From: Alphaproteobacteria bacterium
Lineage (GTDB): Bacteria; Pseudomonadota; Alphaproteobacteria; GCA-2731375
Length of the DNA stretch: 7,723 nt
Direction of reading: 5' to 3'
Assembly (NCBI GenBank): GCA_030746295.1
Contig: JASLMY010000235.1
Span: 1-7,723, forward strand
In this document: positions 1 through 6,351 of the stretch, piece by piece
How the letters are laid out: each line of letters opens with the position of its first letter
Numbering within the stretch: position 1 is the first letter of the stretch
The notes under the pieces: model-generated
Told to the model about the DNA's origin: nothing
Database searches by the model: none
Seen by the model: only the letters and a program-made list of their open reading frames with translations
Translations under genes and position numbers: made by a program

Positions 1-348
1 CACGCCCAGGTCGCGCGCGGCGCGGACCCGCGCCTCGTCGGAATATCCGCTGATCATGAAGAAGGGCAGGAAGGGGTCGGGCGAATCCTTGTGCCGGCGG
101 ACCCAACGCAAAAGCGTGCCGCCGTCGACCGGGCTCATCACCCAGTCACAAATGATCAGGTCGATCTGGCTGATCCCGATGCGCTCTGGATTGCGGCGCA
201 TCGCGCACATGATCTCGGTCGCCTCCATGCCGTCGTTGGCGCGCAGGACATTGCCGACGCCGACCTGCCGCATCACCGAGATCAGCAGCGAGCGGATCTG
301 CAGCGTGTCCTCGACGACCAATACGGTGACGCGTTCGAGCCCGTGCAT
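1..348 (-). CDS. Response regulator receiver domain protein (partial, C-terminus off left edge)
   Basis: This is a CheY-like receiver domain that accepts a phosphoryl group from a sensor histidine kinase. The 116 visible residues start at an ATG whose reading frame has a stop codon four codons upstream, so the start is well fixed, although the Shine-Dalgarno signal is poor. Seen in the protein: a hydrophobic first strand ending in the acidic pair Glu13-Asp14, the phosphoacceptor Asp68 in the motif CDWVMSPVDGG, and Ser100 in MISGYSD as the switch Ser/Thr. The conserved Lys of the last strand would lie just past the window edge. The helix 2 to strand 3 segment (about residues 50-62) is a little longer than in plain CheY. 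Whether an output domain follows cannot be seen; single-domain regulators of this look are common in Alphaproteobacteria. It lies 125 nt downstream of the GMC gene on the same strand, with no obvious functional link. The family call is secure, but the signalling pathway is unknown. Confidence 0.88.
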   Translation of the reverse strand, partial: MHGLERVTVLVVEDTLQIRSLLISVMRQVGVGNVLRANDGMEATEIMCAMRRNPERIGISQIDLIICDWVMSPVDGGTLLRWVRRHKDSPDPFLPFFMISGYSDEARVRAARDLGV

Positions 349-414
349 GCCTGGGTTTCATCATCGGATTGCCGAGACCTCAGGATGCGGCGAGACGGCT
401 AAATTTCGGTAAAC

Positions 415-428
415 CCGGCGCCCGCCGG
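415..428 (-). terminator. Weak GC hairpin downstream of the GMC oxidoreductase gene
   Basis: Read on the minus strand this is CCGGC-GGGC-GCCGG, a 5-bp stem with a 4-nt loop, followed by a short GTTTACC. It lies 46 nt past the GMC stop codon and before the receiver-domain gene, where a terminator would be expected. The U-tract is only three bases and GC-rich inverted repeats are frequent by chance in this genome, so this is only a candidate. Confidence 0.22.
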
Positions 429-473
429 CGGCATTCGCGTCCCGGTCACCGGCGCGTCGGGCAGGGCGGCTCG

Positions 474-2081
474 CTATCCGGCGCCCGCCTTCAAGACCAT
501 GTCCGCCGCCTTCTCGCCGATCATGATGGCGGGGGCGTTGGTGTTGCCCGAGGTGAGGGTCGGCATGATCGACGCGTCGGCGACCCGCAACCCCTCCAGC
601 CCGCGGACCCTGAGCCGATCGTCGACCACGGCCATCGGGTCCGAGCCCATCTTGCAGGTGCCGACCGGGTGATAGGTGGTCTCGGCGGCATCCTTTACCC
701 AACCCAGGATGTCTTCGTCGGAGGTCCGCGACGGGCCGGGTGCCAGCTCGGTCGTCTGCAACGCCGCCATCGCCGGCGCGGTCATCAGTGCGCGCACGAT
801 GCGGACGGCGCGCACGGTGATCTCGGCGTCGAGTGGTGAGGAGAGAAAGTTGAAACTGATCGCTGGCTGCGTCCGCGGATCGGCCGACGTGATGTGGACG
901 TGGCCCGTGCTGTCGGGACGCATTGCGTGCGCGTAGCAAGTCACGCCCGAATCGCGCGACAGCTTGCGGTCCGGATCAATGAGCATCGGAACCCATCCAA
1001 GCAGGGCGTCGGGCGACTCGAGACCCTGGCGGGAGCGCACGAAGGCGCGGATCGGGGCGATGGGGATGCCCAGCATGCCCTTTCGCGACAACAGATAGCG
1101 GGTCGCCTGCCTGACCAATCCGAGTCCTCGACCCCTGTCGTTGTAAGTGACGCCCGGCGCGCCGATCGCCCAGCGGGTCCGGGGCGCGTAGTGGTCGCGA
1201 AGATTCTCGCCCACGCCCGGCAAGGCGTGCCGCACCTCGATGCCGAGGTCGCGTAGGCGCTCGGGCTGCCCGATCCCGGATAGCTCCAGCAATTGAGGAG
1301 AGTTGATCGTGCCGGCACTGATCACCACCTCGCGGGCGGCGCGGGCTTGGTGCTGTGTGCCGTCGACGGAATAGCTGACGCCCGTGCAACGTTTGCCCTC
1401 CAGTATCAGCCCTTCCGTCAAGGCGCCGGTCTCGATGTCGAGGTTCTCGCGGCTGTGGATCGGATCGAGATAGCAATGCGCGGTGCTCATCCGACGGCCG
1501 TTGGCAATGGTCGCCTGGCTCATGGCGATGCCTTCTTGGGTGGCGCCGTTGTAGTCGGGGTTGTGCGGTATGCCCACTTGTCCGGCCGCCGCGATCAGGG
1601 CATCGTAGAGCCGGCCGCGCTCATCGGGGTCGGTGACGCGCAGGGGCCCGTCGCGGCCCCGATAGGCGTCCTCGCCGCCTTCGTAGCTTTCCAGACGCTT
1701 GAAGAAGGGCAGGACGTCGGCATAGCTCCATCCCTTGTTCCCCAACTGCGCCCAGGTGTCGTAATCCTGCGCCTGGCCGCGGACGAAAACTAAGCCGTTG
1801 ATCGAGCTCGACCCGCCCAACAGCCGCCCCCGGGGCACCGGGATCCGTCGCCCGTTGGTGCTCGCCTCGGGCTCGGCGGAATAGCACCAGTTGGCGGCGG
1901 GGTTCTCGAACAGCTTGGCATAGCCGATCGGAATGCGAGACCAGGGATGGCTGGCGGGACCGGCTTCCAGCAGGAGCACGCGCCGGTCTGGGTCCGCCGA
2001 CAGGCGGTTGGCGACCACCGAGCCGGCGGAGCCGGCACCGACGACGATGTAATCGTAGGTCCGAATGTTCGCCTCCTGCAT
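474..2081 (-). CDS. GMC family FAD-dependent oxidoreductase (choline/alcohol dehydrogenase-like)
   Basis: This is a glucose-methanol-choline family flavoenzyme that oxidises an alcohol to an aldehyde or ketone using non-covalent FAD. With the ATG start it is 535 residues, normal for the bacterial choline dehydrogenase-like branch. Seen in order: the Rossmann dinucleotide motif GAGSAG at residues 15-20; LLLEAG closing the FAD ribose-binding strand; GMC signature 1 around RGRLLGGSSSINGLVFVRGQ (about 84-103); GMC signature 2 around GTINSPQLLELSGIG (about 257-271); and the C-terminal catalytic His471 in TTYHPVGTCKMG, paired with Asn513 in TSGNTNAP. There is no signal peptide, so a cytoplasmic enzyme is inferred. 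An in-frame GTG at 2111 would add ten residues rich in Arg, but the fold begins right after the ATG and a purine-rich AAGGA lies close upstream of it. The gene follows the 2-hydroxyacid dehydrogenase by about 88 nt on the same strand and may be co-transcribed with it. The true substrate is unknown; calling it choline dehydrogenase would be over-specific. Confidence 0.93.
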   Translation of the reverse strand: MQEANIRTYDYIVVGAGSAGSVVANRLSADPDRRVLLLEAGPASHPWSRIPIGYAKLFENPAANWCYSAEPEASTNGRRIPVPRGRLLGGSSSINGLVFVRGQAQDYDTWAQLGNKGWSYADVLPFFKRLESYEGGEDAYRGRDGPLRVTDPDERGRLYDALIAAAGQVGIPHNPDYNGATQEGIAMSQATIANGRRMSTAHCYLDPIHSRENLDIETGALTEGLILEGKRCTGVSYSVDGTQHQARAAREVVISAGTINSPQLLELSGIGQPERLRDLGIEVRHALPGVGENLRDHYAPRTRWAIGAPGVTYNDRGRGLGLVRQATRYLLSRKGMLGIPIAPIRAFVRSRQGLESPDALLGWVPMLIDPDRKLSRDSGVTCYAHAMRPDSTGHVHITSADPRTQPAISFNFLSSPLDAEITVRAVRIVRALMTAPAMAALQTTELAPGPSRTSDEDILGWVKDAAETTYHPVGTCKMGSDPMAVVDDRLRVRGLEGLRVADASIMPTLTSGNTNAPAIMIGEKAADMVLKAGAG

Positions 2082-2169
2082 TTTCCTTCGCCGGTGCCGA
2101 CGGTCATTCACCGCGGGTAAGGCCGCGCCGGTGGCGGCTCAGGGGATAGGTGCGTCGTTCGAGACCGAC

Positions 2170-3114
2170 TTAGGCCTGCGGCGGGACCGGCGTGAGCACC
2201 GGCCTGCCGTCGAAATGGGCGCGCAGATTGTCATAGACGAGGTCGGCCATGGCGCGTCGGGTCTCGTGCGTCGAGCTGGCGATATGCGGCGTCAGAACGA
2301 CGTTCTCCATCGCCATCAGCTCGGCGGGAACCTCAGGCTCGCCGTCGAAGACGTCGAGCGCCGCGCCGGCGATGCGGCCCTCGCTCAGGGCCGCGACCAG
2401 GGCCGGCTGGTCGACGATCGTGCCCCGCGCCGTGTTGACGAGAAACCCGCTGGGTCCCAGTGCCTCCAATACGGCGGCATCGACGAGGCCGCGGGTGGCC
2501 TCGCCGCCTTCGCAGGTGACCAGCAGGATATCGCTCGCTGCCGCCAGGTCGATCAAGGTCGGGTAGGAACGGTAGGGCAGGTCGCCCATGGGCTTTATGT
2601 CGTGGTAGCCGATGTGCAGGCCGAACACCTCGGCGCGACGGGCCACGGCACTGCCGATGCGGCCGAGCCCGAGGATGCCGAGCCGCTTGCCGCGCACGGT
2701 CGTCCCGAGGTCCATCCGGCCCTGGCGCCACCTGCCCTCGCGGAGGAAGCGCTCCGACTCGCCGATGCGCCTGGGTGCCATCAGGATGAACGTCATGGCG
2801 AGGTCGGCGACGTCGCCGGTCAGCACTTCGGGCGTATGGGTCACGATCACGCCCCGGGCCTGCGCCGCGACGACGTCGGTCGCATCGAAGCCGACGCTGA
2901 ACGAGGCGATGATCTCCAGGTTCTCCAGCCGACCGATCAGAGCGGCGTCGGGGCCCTTCATGCCGCTTGCCAAGATGCCGCGAATGCGCGGCCCCACGTC
3001 ATCGAGAAGCCTGTCCGGATCGGCGGGGTCGATGAAGTCGTGAAGGGTGAATTCTTGTTCCAGCCGCTCGACCAGAAAAGGCGGCACTTGTGAGACTTGC
3101 AGCAGCTCGATCAC
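2170..3114 (-). CDS. D-2-hydroxyacid dehydrogenase (hydroxypyruvate/glyoxylate reductase-like)
   Basis: This is an NAD(P)-dependent D-isomer-specific 2-hydroxyacid dehydrogenase, which interconverts a 2-oxo acid and a D-2-hydroxy acid in the cytoplasm. With the chosen GTG start it has 314 residues, matching the usual 310-320 of the hydroxypyruvate/hydroxyphenylpyruvate reductase branch. Seen: substrate-domain motif SFSVGFDATD (about 71-80), the Rossmann glycine motif GLGRIG (149-154), and the catalytic triad Arg230 (VNTARGT), Glu259 (DVFDGEPEVP) and His277 (LTPHIASST). Start choice: the open frame continues upstream with an ATG at 3165 (331 residues) and further to 3267, but those extensions are Arg/Gly-rich and family-like sequence begins at IELLQVSQVPPFL. 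A GGGG lies nine bases before the GTG. It sits upstream of the GMC gene on the same strand and divergent to the thiolase-like gene. Substrate could be glyoxylate, hydroxypyruvate or an aromatic 2-oxo acid; sequence alone does not decide. Confidence 0.93.
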   Translation of the reverse strand: MIELLQVSQVPPFLVERLEQEFTLHDFIDPADPDRLLDDVGPRIRGILASGMKGPDAALIGRLENLEIIASFSVGFDATDVVAAQARGVIVTHTPEVLTGDVADLAMTFILMAPRRIGESERFLREGRWRQGRMDLGTTVRGKRLGILGLGRIGSAVARRAEVFGLHIGYHDIKPMGDLPYRSYPTLIDLAAASDILLVTCEGGEATRGLVDAAVLEALGPSGFLVNTARGTIVDQPALVAALSEGRIAGAALDVFDGEPEVPAELMAMENVVLTPHIASSTHETRRAMADLVYDNLRAHFDGRPVLTPVPPQA

Positions 3115-3213
3115 GCCTGAATGCCCCGCACGATGCGTTCCGATGATTGGTCCTCGGCGAGCCATGCCTCTGGTCAGCGGCGAGCGCCCGGGGACTTGGC
3201 GGAAGTCTAGCGA

Positions 3214-3243
3214 AGCATACGAGCCACGGGAATAGGCTGTCCG
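3214..3243 (-). promoter_or_regulatory. Candidate weak sigma70-type promoter for the dehydrogenase-GMC unit
   Basis: On the minus strand CGGACA (3243-3238, four of six to TTGACA) is followed after 18 bases by TATGCT (3219-3214, four of six to TATAAT), roughly 95 bases before the GTG start. The spacing is acceptable, but matches of this quality occur by chance; this is a suggestion only. Confidence 0.22.
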
Positions 3244-3400
3244 GGCCCGACGCGTCGCGCACGGCATGGAGGTCGAGCGCGTCGAGGCGTAGGATAGACG
3301 ATCGAGGTTCGACCTGAGCGACCGATGGAAGTAGGCTCATCCGACGGCAACGAGGCTCTGAATTCGGTCGTGAACCGGCGATCATGAGACGCAAGAACGA

Positions 3401-3405
3401 AGGGG
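3401..3405 (+). promoter_or_regulatory. Ribosome binding site that fixes a TTG start
   Basis: AGGGG (within GAAGGGG) lies seven bases before a TTG codon at 3413. In that frame there is no ATG or GTG between the upstream stop at 3371-3373 and this TTG, and family-like thiolase sequence starts a few codons later. The site therefore supports TTG as the real initiation codon of the thiolase-like gene. Confidence 0.6.
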
Positions 3406-3412
3406 CGGACAA

Positions 3413-4567
3413 TTGGCTGACAGCTTGAACGGCAAGGCCGCGGTCACCGGCATTGGCGAGACCGCATATTCGCGCGGCACGGAGAAGAGCGCGCTAGCGC
3501 TGCAGCTGGAGGCATCGCTGACGGCGATCGCCGATGCCGGTCTGACGCCGGGCGATATCGACGGGCTCATCCCCTATTCGCTGGGCCCGGTCGCCGAGGA
3601 TCTGATGACCAATCTCGGCTTGGCCGATGTGCGGTTCTCGGCCCAAACGCCGATGGGCGGGGCCAGCTCGGTGGCGGCGCTACAATGCGCCGCCGCGGTG
3701 ATCGCCGCCGGCGTCTGCCGCCATGTCCTGATCTCGCTCGGCCGGCGCGGCTATTCGGATGCCCGCGTCGCCACCCGCCTCGCGGCGATGCCTCAGTTCC
3801 GTCTGATAAGCGAATTCGAGAACCCGGTCGGCGCCGTCGCGCCGGCACAGCTCTATGCGCCGATGGCGCGCCGGCATATGGAGACCTACGGCACCACGGC
3901 CGAGCAGTTCGCCGAGGTCGCCATCACCATGCGCAAGCACGCCATGCTGAACGACAACGCGATCATGAGTAAGCCGATGACGGTTGCGGACCACCACGCC
4001 TCGCGCATGATCTCCGACCCCTTCCGGCTCTTCGATTGCTGCCTGGAAAGCGACGGCGCCACCGCCGTCGTGGTCAGCGCCGCCGACCTGGCCAAGGACA
4101 CGCGCCGGCCGGTCACGATCCTGGGCGTCGCCGAAGGCCATCCGGACTCGCCCAGCACCATCACCCAGCGTCCCGACATGACCACCCTCGGCCTCGCCAA
4201 GGCAGCACCGCGGGCCTTCGAGATGGCGGGCGTCACGCCCGGCGAGATCGACGTGGCCGAAATCTACGACTGCTTCACGTTCACGGTGATCTGCGAGATC
4301 GAGGATCTGGGATTCTGCAAGAAGGGCGAGGGCGGGGCTTTCGTCGAGGGCGGCAGGATCGGCCTCGGTGGCGAGCTGCCGGTGAACACCCATGGCGGCC
4401 TCCTCTCCCAGGCCCACATCGCCGGTATGAACCATGTCTACGAGCTGGTGCGTCAGCTCCGCGGCGAGGGCGGGCGGGCGCAAGTCGCCGATGCCGAGAT
4501 CGGGCTCGTCACCGGCTACGGCGATCTCGGCGACGGCTCCGTCGCTATCATGGCGAGGGCCGCCTGA
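3413..4567 (+). CDS. Thiolase-superfamily protein (lipid-transfer/SCP2-thiolase-like), nucleophilic cysteine absent
   Basis: This is a 384-residue thiolase-fold protein of the non-specific lipid-transfer/SCP2-thiolase-like group that works with DUF35 proteins on acyl-CoA substrates. Seen: an N-terminal thiolase strand (GKAAVTGIGETAYSRG, about 7-22), DAGLTPGDIDGL (41-52) at the usual place, and the nucleophile-elbow region MGGASSVAAL (81-90), in which the cysteine of classical thiolases (as in ACASS) is replaced by Gly83. Further on are EIYDCFTF (283-290) and NTHGGLLSQAHIAG (325-338), the latter with a conserved-looking His335. Without the cysteine, ordinary Claisen thiolysis is unlikely. Relatives include the Ltp2 steroid side-chain aldolases, which use a repurposed active site for retro-aldol cleavage, so C-C bond cleavage or formation by an aldol mechanism is a reasonable inference. 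It starts with TTG behind a good ribosome binding site and ends one base before the DUF35 gene, so the two are surely co-expressed. Family and pairing are secure; reaction and substrate are not. Confidence 0.92.
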   Translation: MADSLNGKAAVTGIGETAYSRGTEKSALALQLEASLTAIADAGLTPGDIDGLIPYSLGPVAEDLMTNLGLADVRFSAQTPMGGASSVAALQCAAAVIAAGVCRHVLISLGRRGYSDARVATRLAAMPQFRLISEFENPVGAVAPAQLYAPMARRHMETYGTTAEQFAEVAITMRKHAMLNDNAIMSKPMTVADHHASRMISDPFRLFDCCLESDGATAVVVSAADLAKDTRRPVTILGVAEGHPDSPSTITQRPDMTTLGLAKAAPRAFEMAGVTPGEIDVAEIYDCFTFTVICEIEDLGFCKKGEGGAFVEGGRIGLGGELPVNTHGGLLSQAHIAGMNHVYELVRQLRGEGGRAQVADAEIGLVTGYGDLGDGSVAIMARAA

Positions 4568-4568
4568 G

Positions 4569-4982
4569 ATGAGTGACGCCTACGCCAAGCCGCTGCCCGA
4601 GCCGACGATCGAATCGAAGCCCTTTTGGGACGGCCTGAAGGCGCACCGCCTGGTGCTCCAGAAATGCGCCGCCTGTGGCAAGCTGCGCCACTATCCGCGG
4701 CCTCTCTGCGATGCCTGCTATTCGATGGAGGTCGACTGGGTGGACGCCAGCGGGCGCGGCACCGTCTATAGCTGGACCGAGACGCATCACCCCTTCCACG
4801 CCGGTTTCAAAGGCGAGACGCCCTACATCCTGGTCACCGTCGACCTCGAGGAAGGGGTCCGCATGCAGAGCCGGCTGGTCGACGCCAGCCTCGAAGAGCT
4901 GTGCCTCGGCCTGCCGGTCGAGGTCGTCTACGTCGACGCGACCGACGAGGTGACACTGCCGTTCTTCCGGATCGTTCGTTAG
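4569..4982 (+). CDS. DUF35 / OB-fold acyl-CoA-associated zinc-ribbon protein
   Basis: A 137-residue partner protein of thiolase-like enzymes. Seen: an N-terminal helix typical of the family (about 15-30, SKPFWDGLKAHRLVLQ), a rubredoxin-like zinc ribbon with Cys33, Cys36, Cys47 and Cys50 (C-x2-C-x10-C-x2-C), then an OB-fold from GRGTVYSWTETHHPF (about 62-76) to the end, with PYILVTVDLEEG as a central strand. DUF35 proteins are known to bind the CoA part of acyl-CoA and to form tight complexes with their thiolase-like partners, as in the archaeal thiolase/HMG-CoA synthase complex and the Ltp2-ChsH2 aldolase. The ATG lies one base after the stop of the upstream thiolase-like gene, with GAGGG nine bases before it inside that gene, so translation is probably coupled. 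A longer frame beginning at 4434 overlaps the thiolase gene and is not needed. It converges on folC with a 34-base gap. A complex with the upstream protein is a strong inference. Confidence 0.93.
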   Translation: MSDAYAKPLPEPTIESKPFWDGLKAHRLVLQKCAACGKLRHYPRPLCDACYSMEVDWVDASGRGTVYSWTETHHPFHAGFKGETPYILVTVDLEEGVRMQSRLVDASLEELCLGLPVEVVYVDATDEVTLPFFRIVR

Positions 4983-4995
4983 AGACGGCGATGCA

Positions 4996-5009
4996 TTGGA
5001 GAGTTCCAA
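4996..5009. terminator. Small hairpin between convergent DUF35 and folC genes
   Basis: TTGGA-GAGT-TCCAA forms a 5-bp stem with a 4-base loop in the 34-base gap between two tail-to-tail genes, where a bidirectional terminator would be expected. It lacks a clear U-tract on either strand and the stem is weak, so it may have no function. Confidence 0.22.
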
Positions 5010-5016
5010 AGGCGTT

Positions 5017-6351
5017 TCAGCCGTTCTCGGCCAGGATCGCGCCGGCCAGGTAGAGCGAGCCGGCGATCAGGATCCGGGGCGGCGGCGTCGGCTCGTCGTT
5101 GCTCTGGCCCCGAACCCAATCGAGCGCCGCAGCCGGGGTCTCGAAAGCCCAGGCCTCGAGGCCGACCCGGTCGGCGATGTTGAGGCAGTCCATCGGTGAG
5201 ACGCTGTCGTGATCGCCCGGCACCGGCACCGAGAGCACCGTCGGCGAGAGCTGCCGGAAGGGGGCGAGGTAGCCCGTCGGATCCTTGATGCTGAGCATGC
5301 CGAGGACGAGGTAGAGCGGGCGCCGCGCCGCGTCCCGCGCGATCCACGTCTCGAGCGTGCGGGCGATCGCCTCGCCGGCGTCCGGGTTGTGGCCGCCGTC
5401 GAGCCAGAGCTCGGCCCCCGCCGGCGCCGCCTCGACCAGCGGCCCCCGCGTCAGGCGCTGTAGCCGACCGGGCCAGTCCACCCGGCGCAGGCCTTCGTTC
5501 AGCGCCTCCTCGGGGCAGGCGGGGCCTTCCAGGCGCTCGAGGCAGGCGACGGCCATGCCGGCGTTCCGGACCTGATGCGGCCCTTCGAGCACCGGCGGCG
5601 ACAGCGAGCGATTGCCCAGGTCCGAGGCATAGCGAAGCCGGCCAGCCTCGAGCGTCACCGACCAGGCCTCGCCATAGGCATGCACCGGGGCGCCTAGCGC
5701 TGCCGCCTGCGAGGCGATCACTCGGGCCGCGGCCGGTTGCTGCGGGGCCAGGACCACCGGCACGCCGGGCTTTATGATTCCCGCCTTTTCGGCCGCGATT
5801 CCCGCCAGGTCGTCTCCCAGGAACTGCTGGTGGTCCATCGCCACTGTGGTGATCGCGGTCAAAACCGGCCGCTCGACGACGTTGGTGGTGTCGAGGCGGC
5901 CGCCGAGACCGGTCTCCAGCAGCAGGATGTCGGCCGGCACCTCGGCGAAGGCGAGGAAGGCCGCCGCCGTGGTGATCTCGAAGAAGGTGATCTCGGCACC
6001 CGCGTTGGCGGCCTCGGCGGTTTCCAGGACACGGGCGAGGTATTCGTCGTCGATCAACGCGCCGGCGAGGCGGATGCGCTCGTTGAAAGCGACGAGATGG
6101 GGCGAGGTGTAAACGTGGACGCGATGCCCCGCCGCCTCCAGAGCTGCTCGCATATAGGCCAGCACAGAGCCCTTGCCGTTGGTGCCGGCGATGTGAAAGA
6201 CCGGCGGCAGCCGCCGCTCGGGCCGGCCAAGCGTCTCCAGCAGACGGTCGATGCGGTCGAGCGAGAGGTCGATGACGCGGGGGTGCAGGCCTGCCAACCG
6301 CGCCAGGATCCGCTCAGGCGTGCCCTCGTCAGGATTCGGCACTCGGCCCAT
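5017..6351 (-). CDS. folC: Bifunctional dihydrofolate synthase / folylpolyglutamate synthase
   Basis: This cytoplasmic ATP-dependent ligase adds L-glutamate to dihydropteroate to give dihydrofolate, and then further glutamates to tetrahydrofolates. Seen in the 444-residue protein: the Mur-ligase-type P-loop AGTNGKGS (55-62), YTSPHL (81-86), a Glu in [10 protein letters not shown] (123-132), [13 protein letters not shown] (145-157), MDHQQFLG (172-179), the AEKAGIIKP segment (187-195) that carries the lysine modified in Mur-type ligases, WPGRLQ (293-298) and DGGHNPDA (318-325) in the C-terminal domain. The N-terminal [13 protein letters not shown] is typical of the alphaproteobacterial form. 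Length is slightly above the 422 residues of the E. coli enzyme. The ATG lies inside the end of accD, overlapping it by 23 nt, with GAGG nine bases upstream, so it is probably translationally coupled. It is the last gene of the trpA-accD-folC run and faces the DUF35 gene. Whether both activities are present cannot be proven from sequence. Confidence 0.96.
   Translation of the reverse strand: MGRVPNPDEGTPERILARLAGLHPRVIDLSLDRIDRLLETLGRPERRLPPVFHIAGTNGKGSVLAYMRAALEAAGHRVHVYTSPHLVAFNERIRLAGALIDDEYLARVLETAEAANAGAEITFFEITTAAAFLAFAEVPADILLLETGLGGRLDTTNVVERPVLTAITTVAMDHQQFLGDDLAGIAAEKAGIIKPGVPVVLAPQQPAAARVIASQAAALGAPVHAYGEAWSVTLEAGRLRYASDLGNRSLSPPVLEGPHQVRNAGMAVACLERLEGPACPEEALNEGLRRVDWPGRLQRLTRGPLVEAAPAGAELWLDGGHNPDAGEAIARTLETWIARDAARRPLYLVLGMLSIKDPTGYLAPFRQLSPTVLSVPVPGDHDSVSPMDCLNIADRVGLEAWAFETPAAALDWVRGQSNDEPTPPPRILIAGSLYLAGAILAENG

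Larger units (their letters stand above)
3115..3412. other. Divergent intergenic region between the hydroxyacid dehydrogenase and thiolase-like genes
   Basis: About 300 bases without a convincing gene. It must carry the start signals for both divergent transcription units. Seen in it: a weak sigma70-like element on the minus strand, an imperfect 9-bp tandem repeat (GTCGAGCGC at 3272-3280, GTCGAGGCG at 3281-3289), the small inverted motif TCGA-GGT-TCGA at 3302-3312, and a ribosome binding site at its right end. Open frames crossing it are Arg/Ser/Pro-rich and resemble no family I know. Part of the left side may be N-terminal coding sequence if the dehydrogenase starts at 3165. Confidence 0.6.

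Noticed and set aside
2082..2169. Inverted repeat GCCGC/GCGGC in the gap between the dehydrogenase and GMC genes, as a possible terminator or attenuator
   Set aside because: The stem is only five base pairs with a 7-base loop and no U-tract, and such repeats are expected by chance at this GC content.
2065..3093. Plus-strand open frame of 342 codons opposite the hydroxyacid dehydrogenase
   Set aside because: It lies antisense to a gene with intact catalytic motifs, has the Arg/Gly/Asp-rich composition of GC-rich shadow frames, and shows no recognisable domain.
2999..3412. Minus-strand open frame of 137 codons filling the divergent intergenic region
   Set aside because: Composition is Arg/Ser/Pro-rich, it overlaps the dehydrogenase N-terminus in another frame, and no domain is visible.
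3384..3428. 14-codon frame starting at ATG just before and overlapping the thiolase-like start, a possible leader peptide
   Set aside because: It has no ribosome binding site of its own, no run of regulatory codons and no attenuator hairpin. A chance ATG is the simpler reading.
3680..4483. Minus-strand open frame of 267 codons opposite the thiolase-like gene
   Set aside because: It is a frame shadow caused by high GC at third codon positions, has no family resemblance, and the opposite strand is clearly coding.
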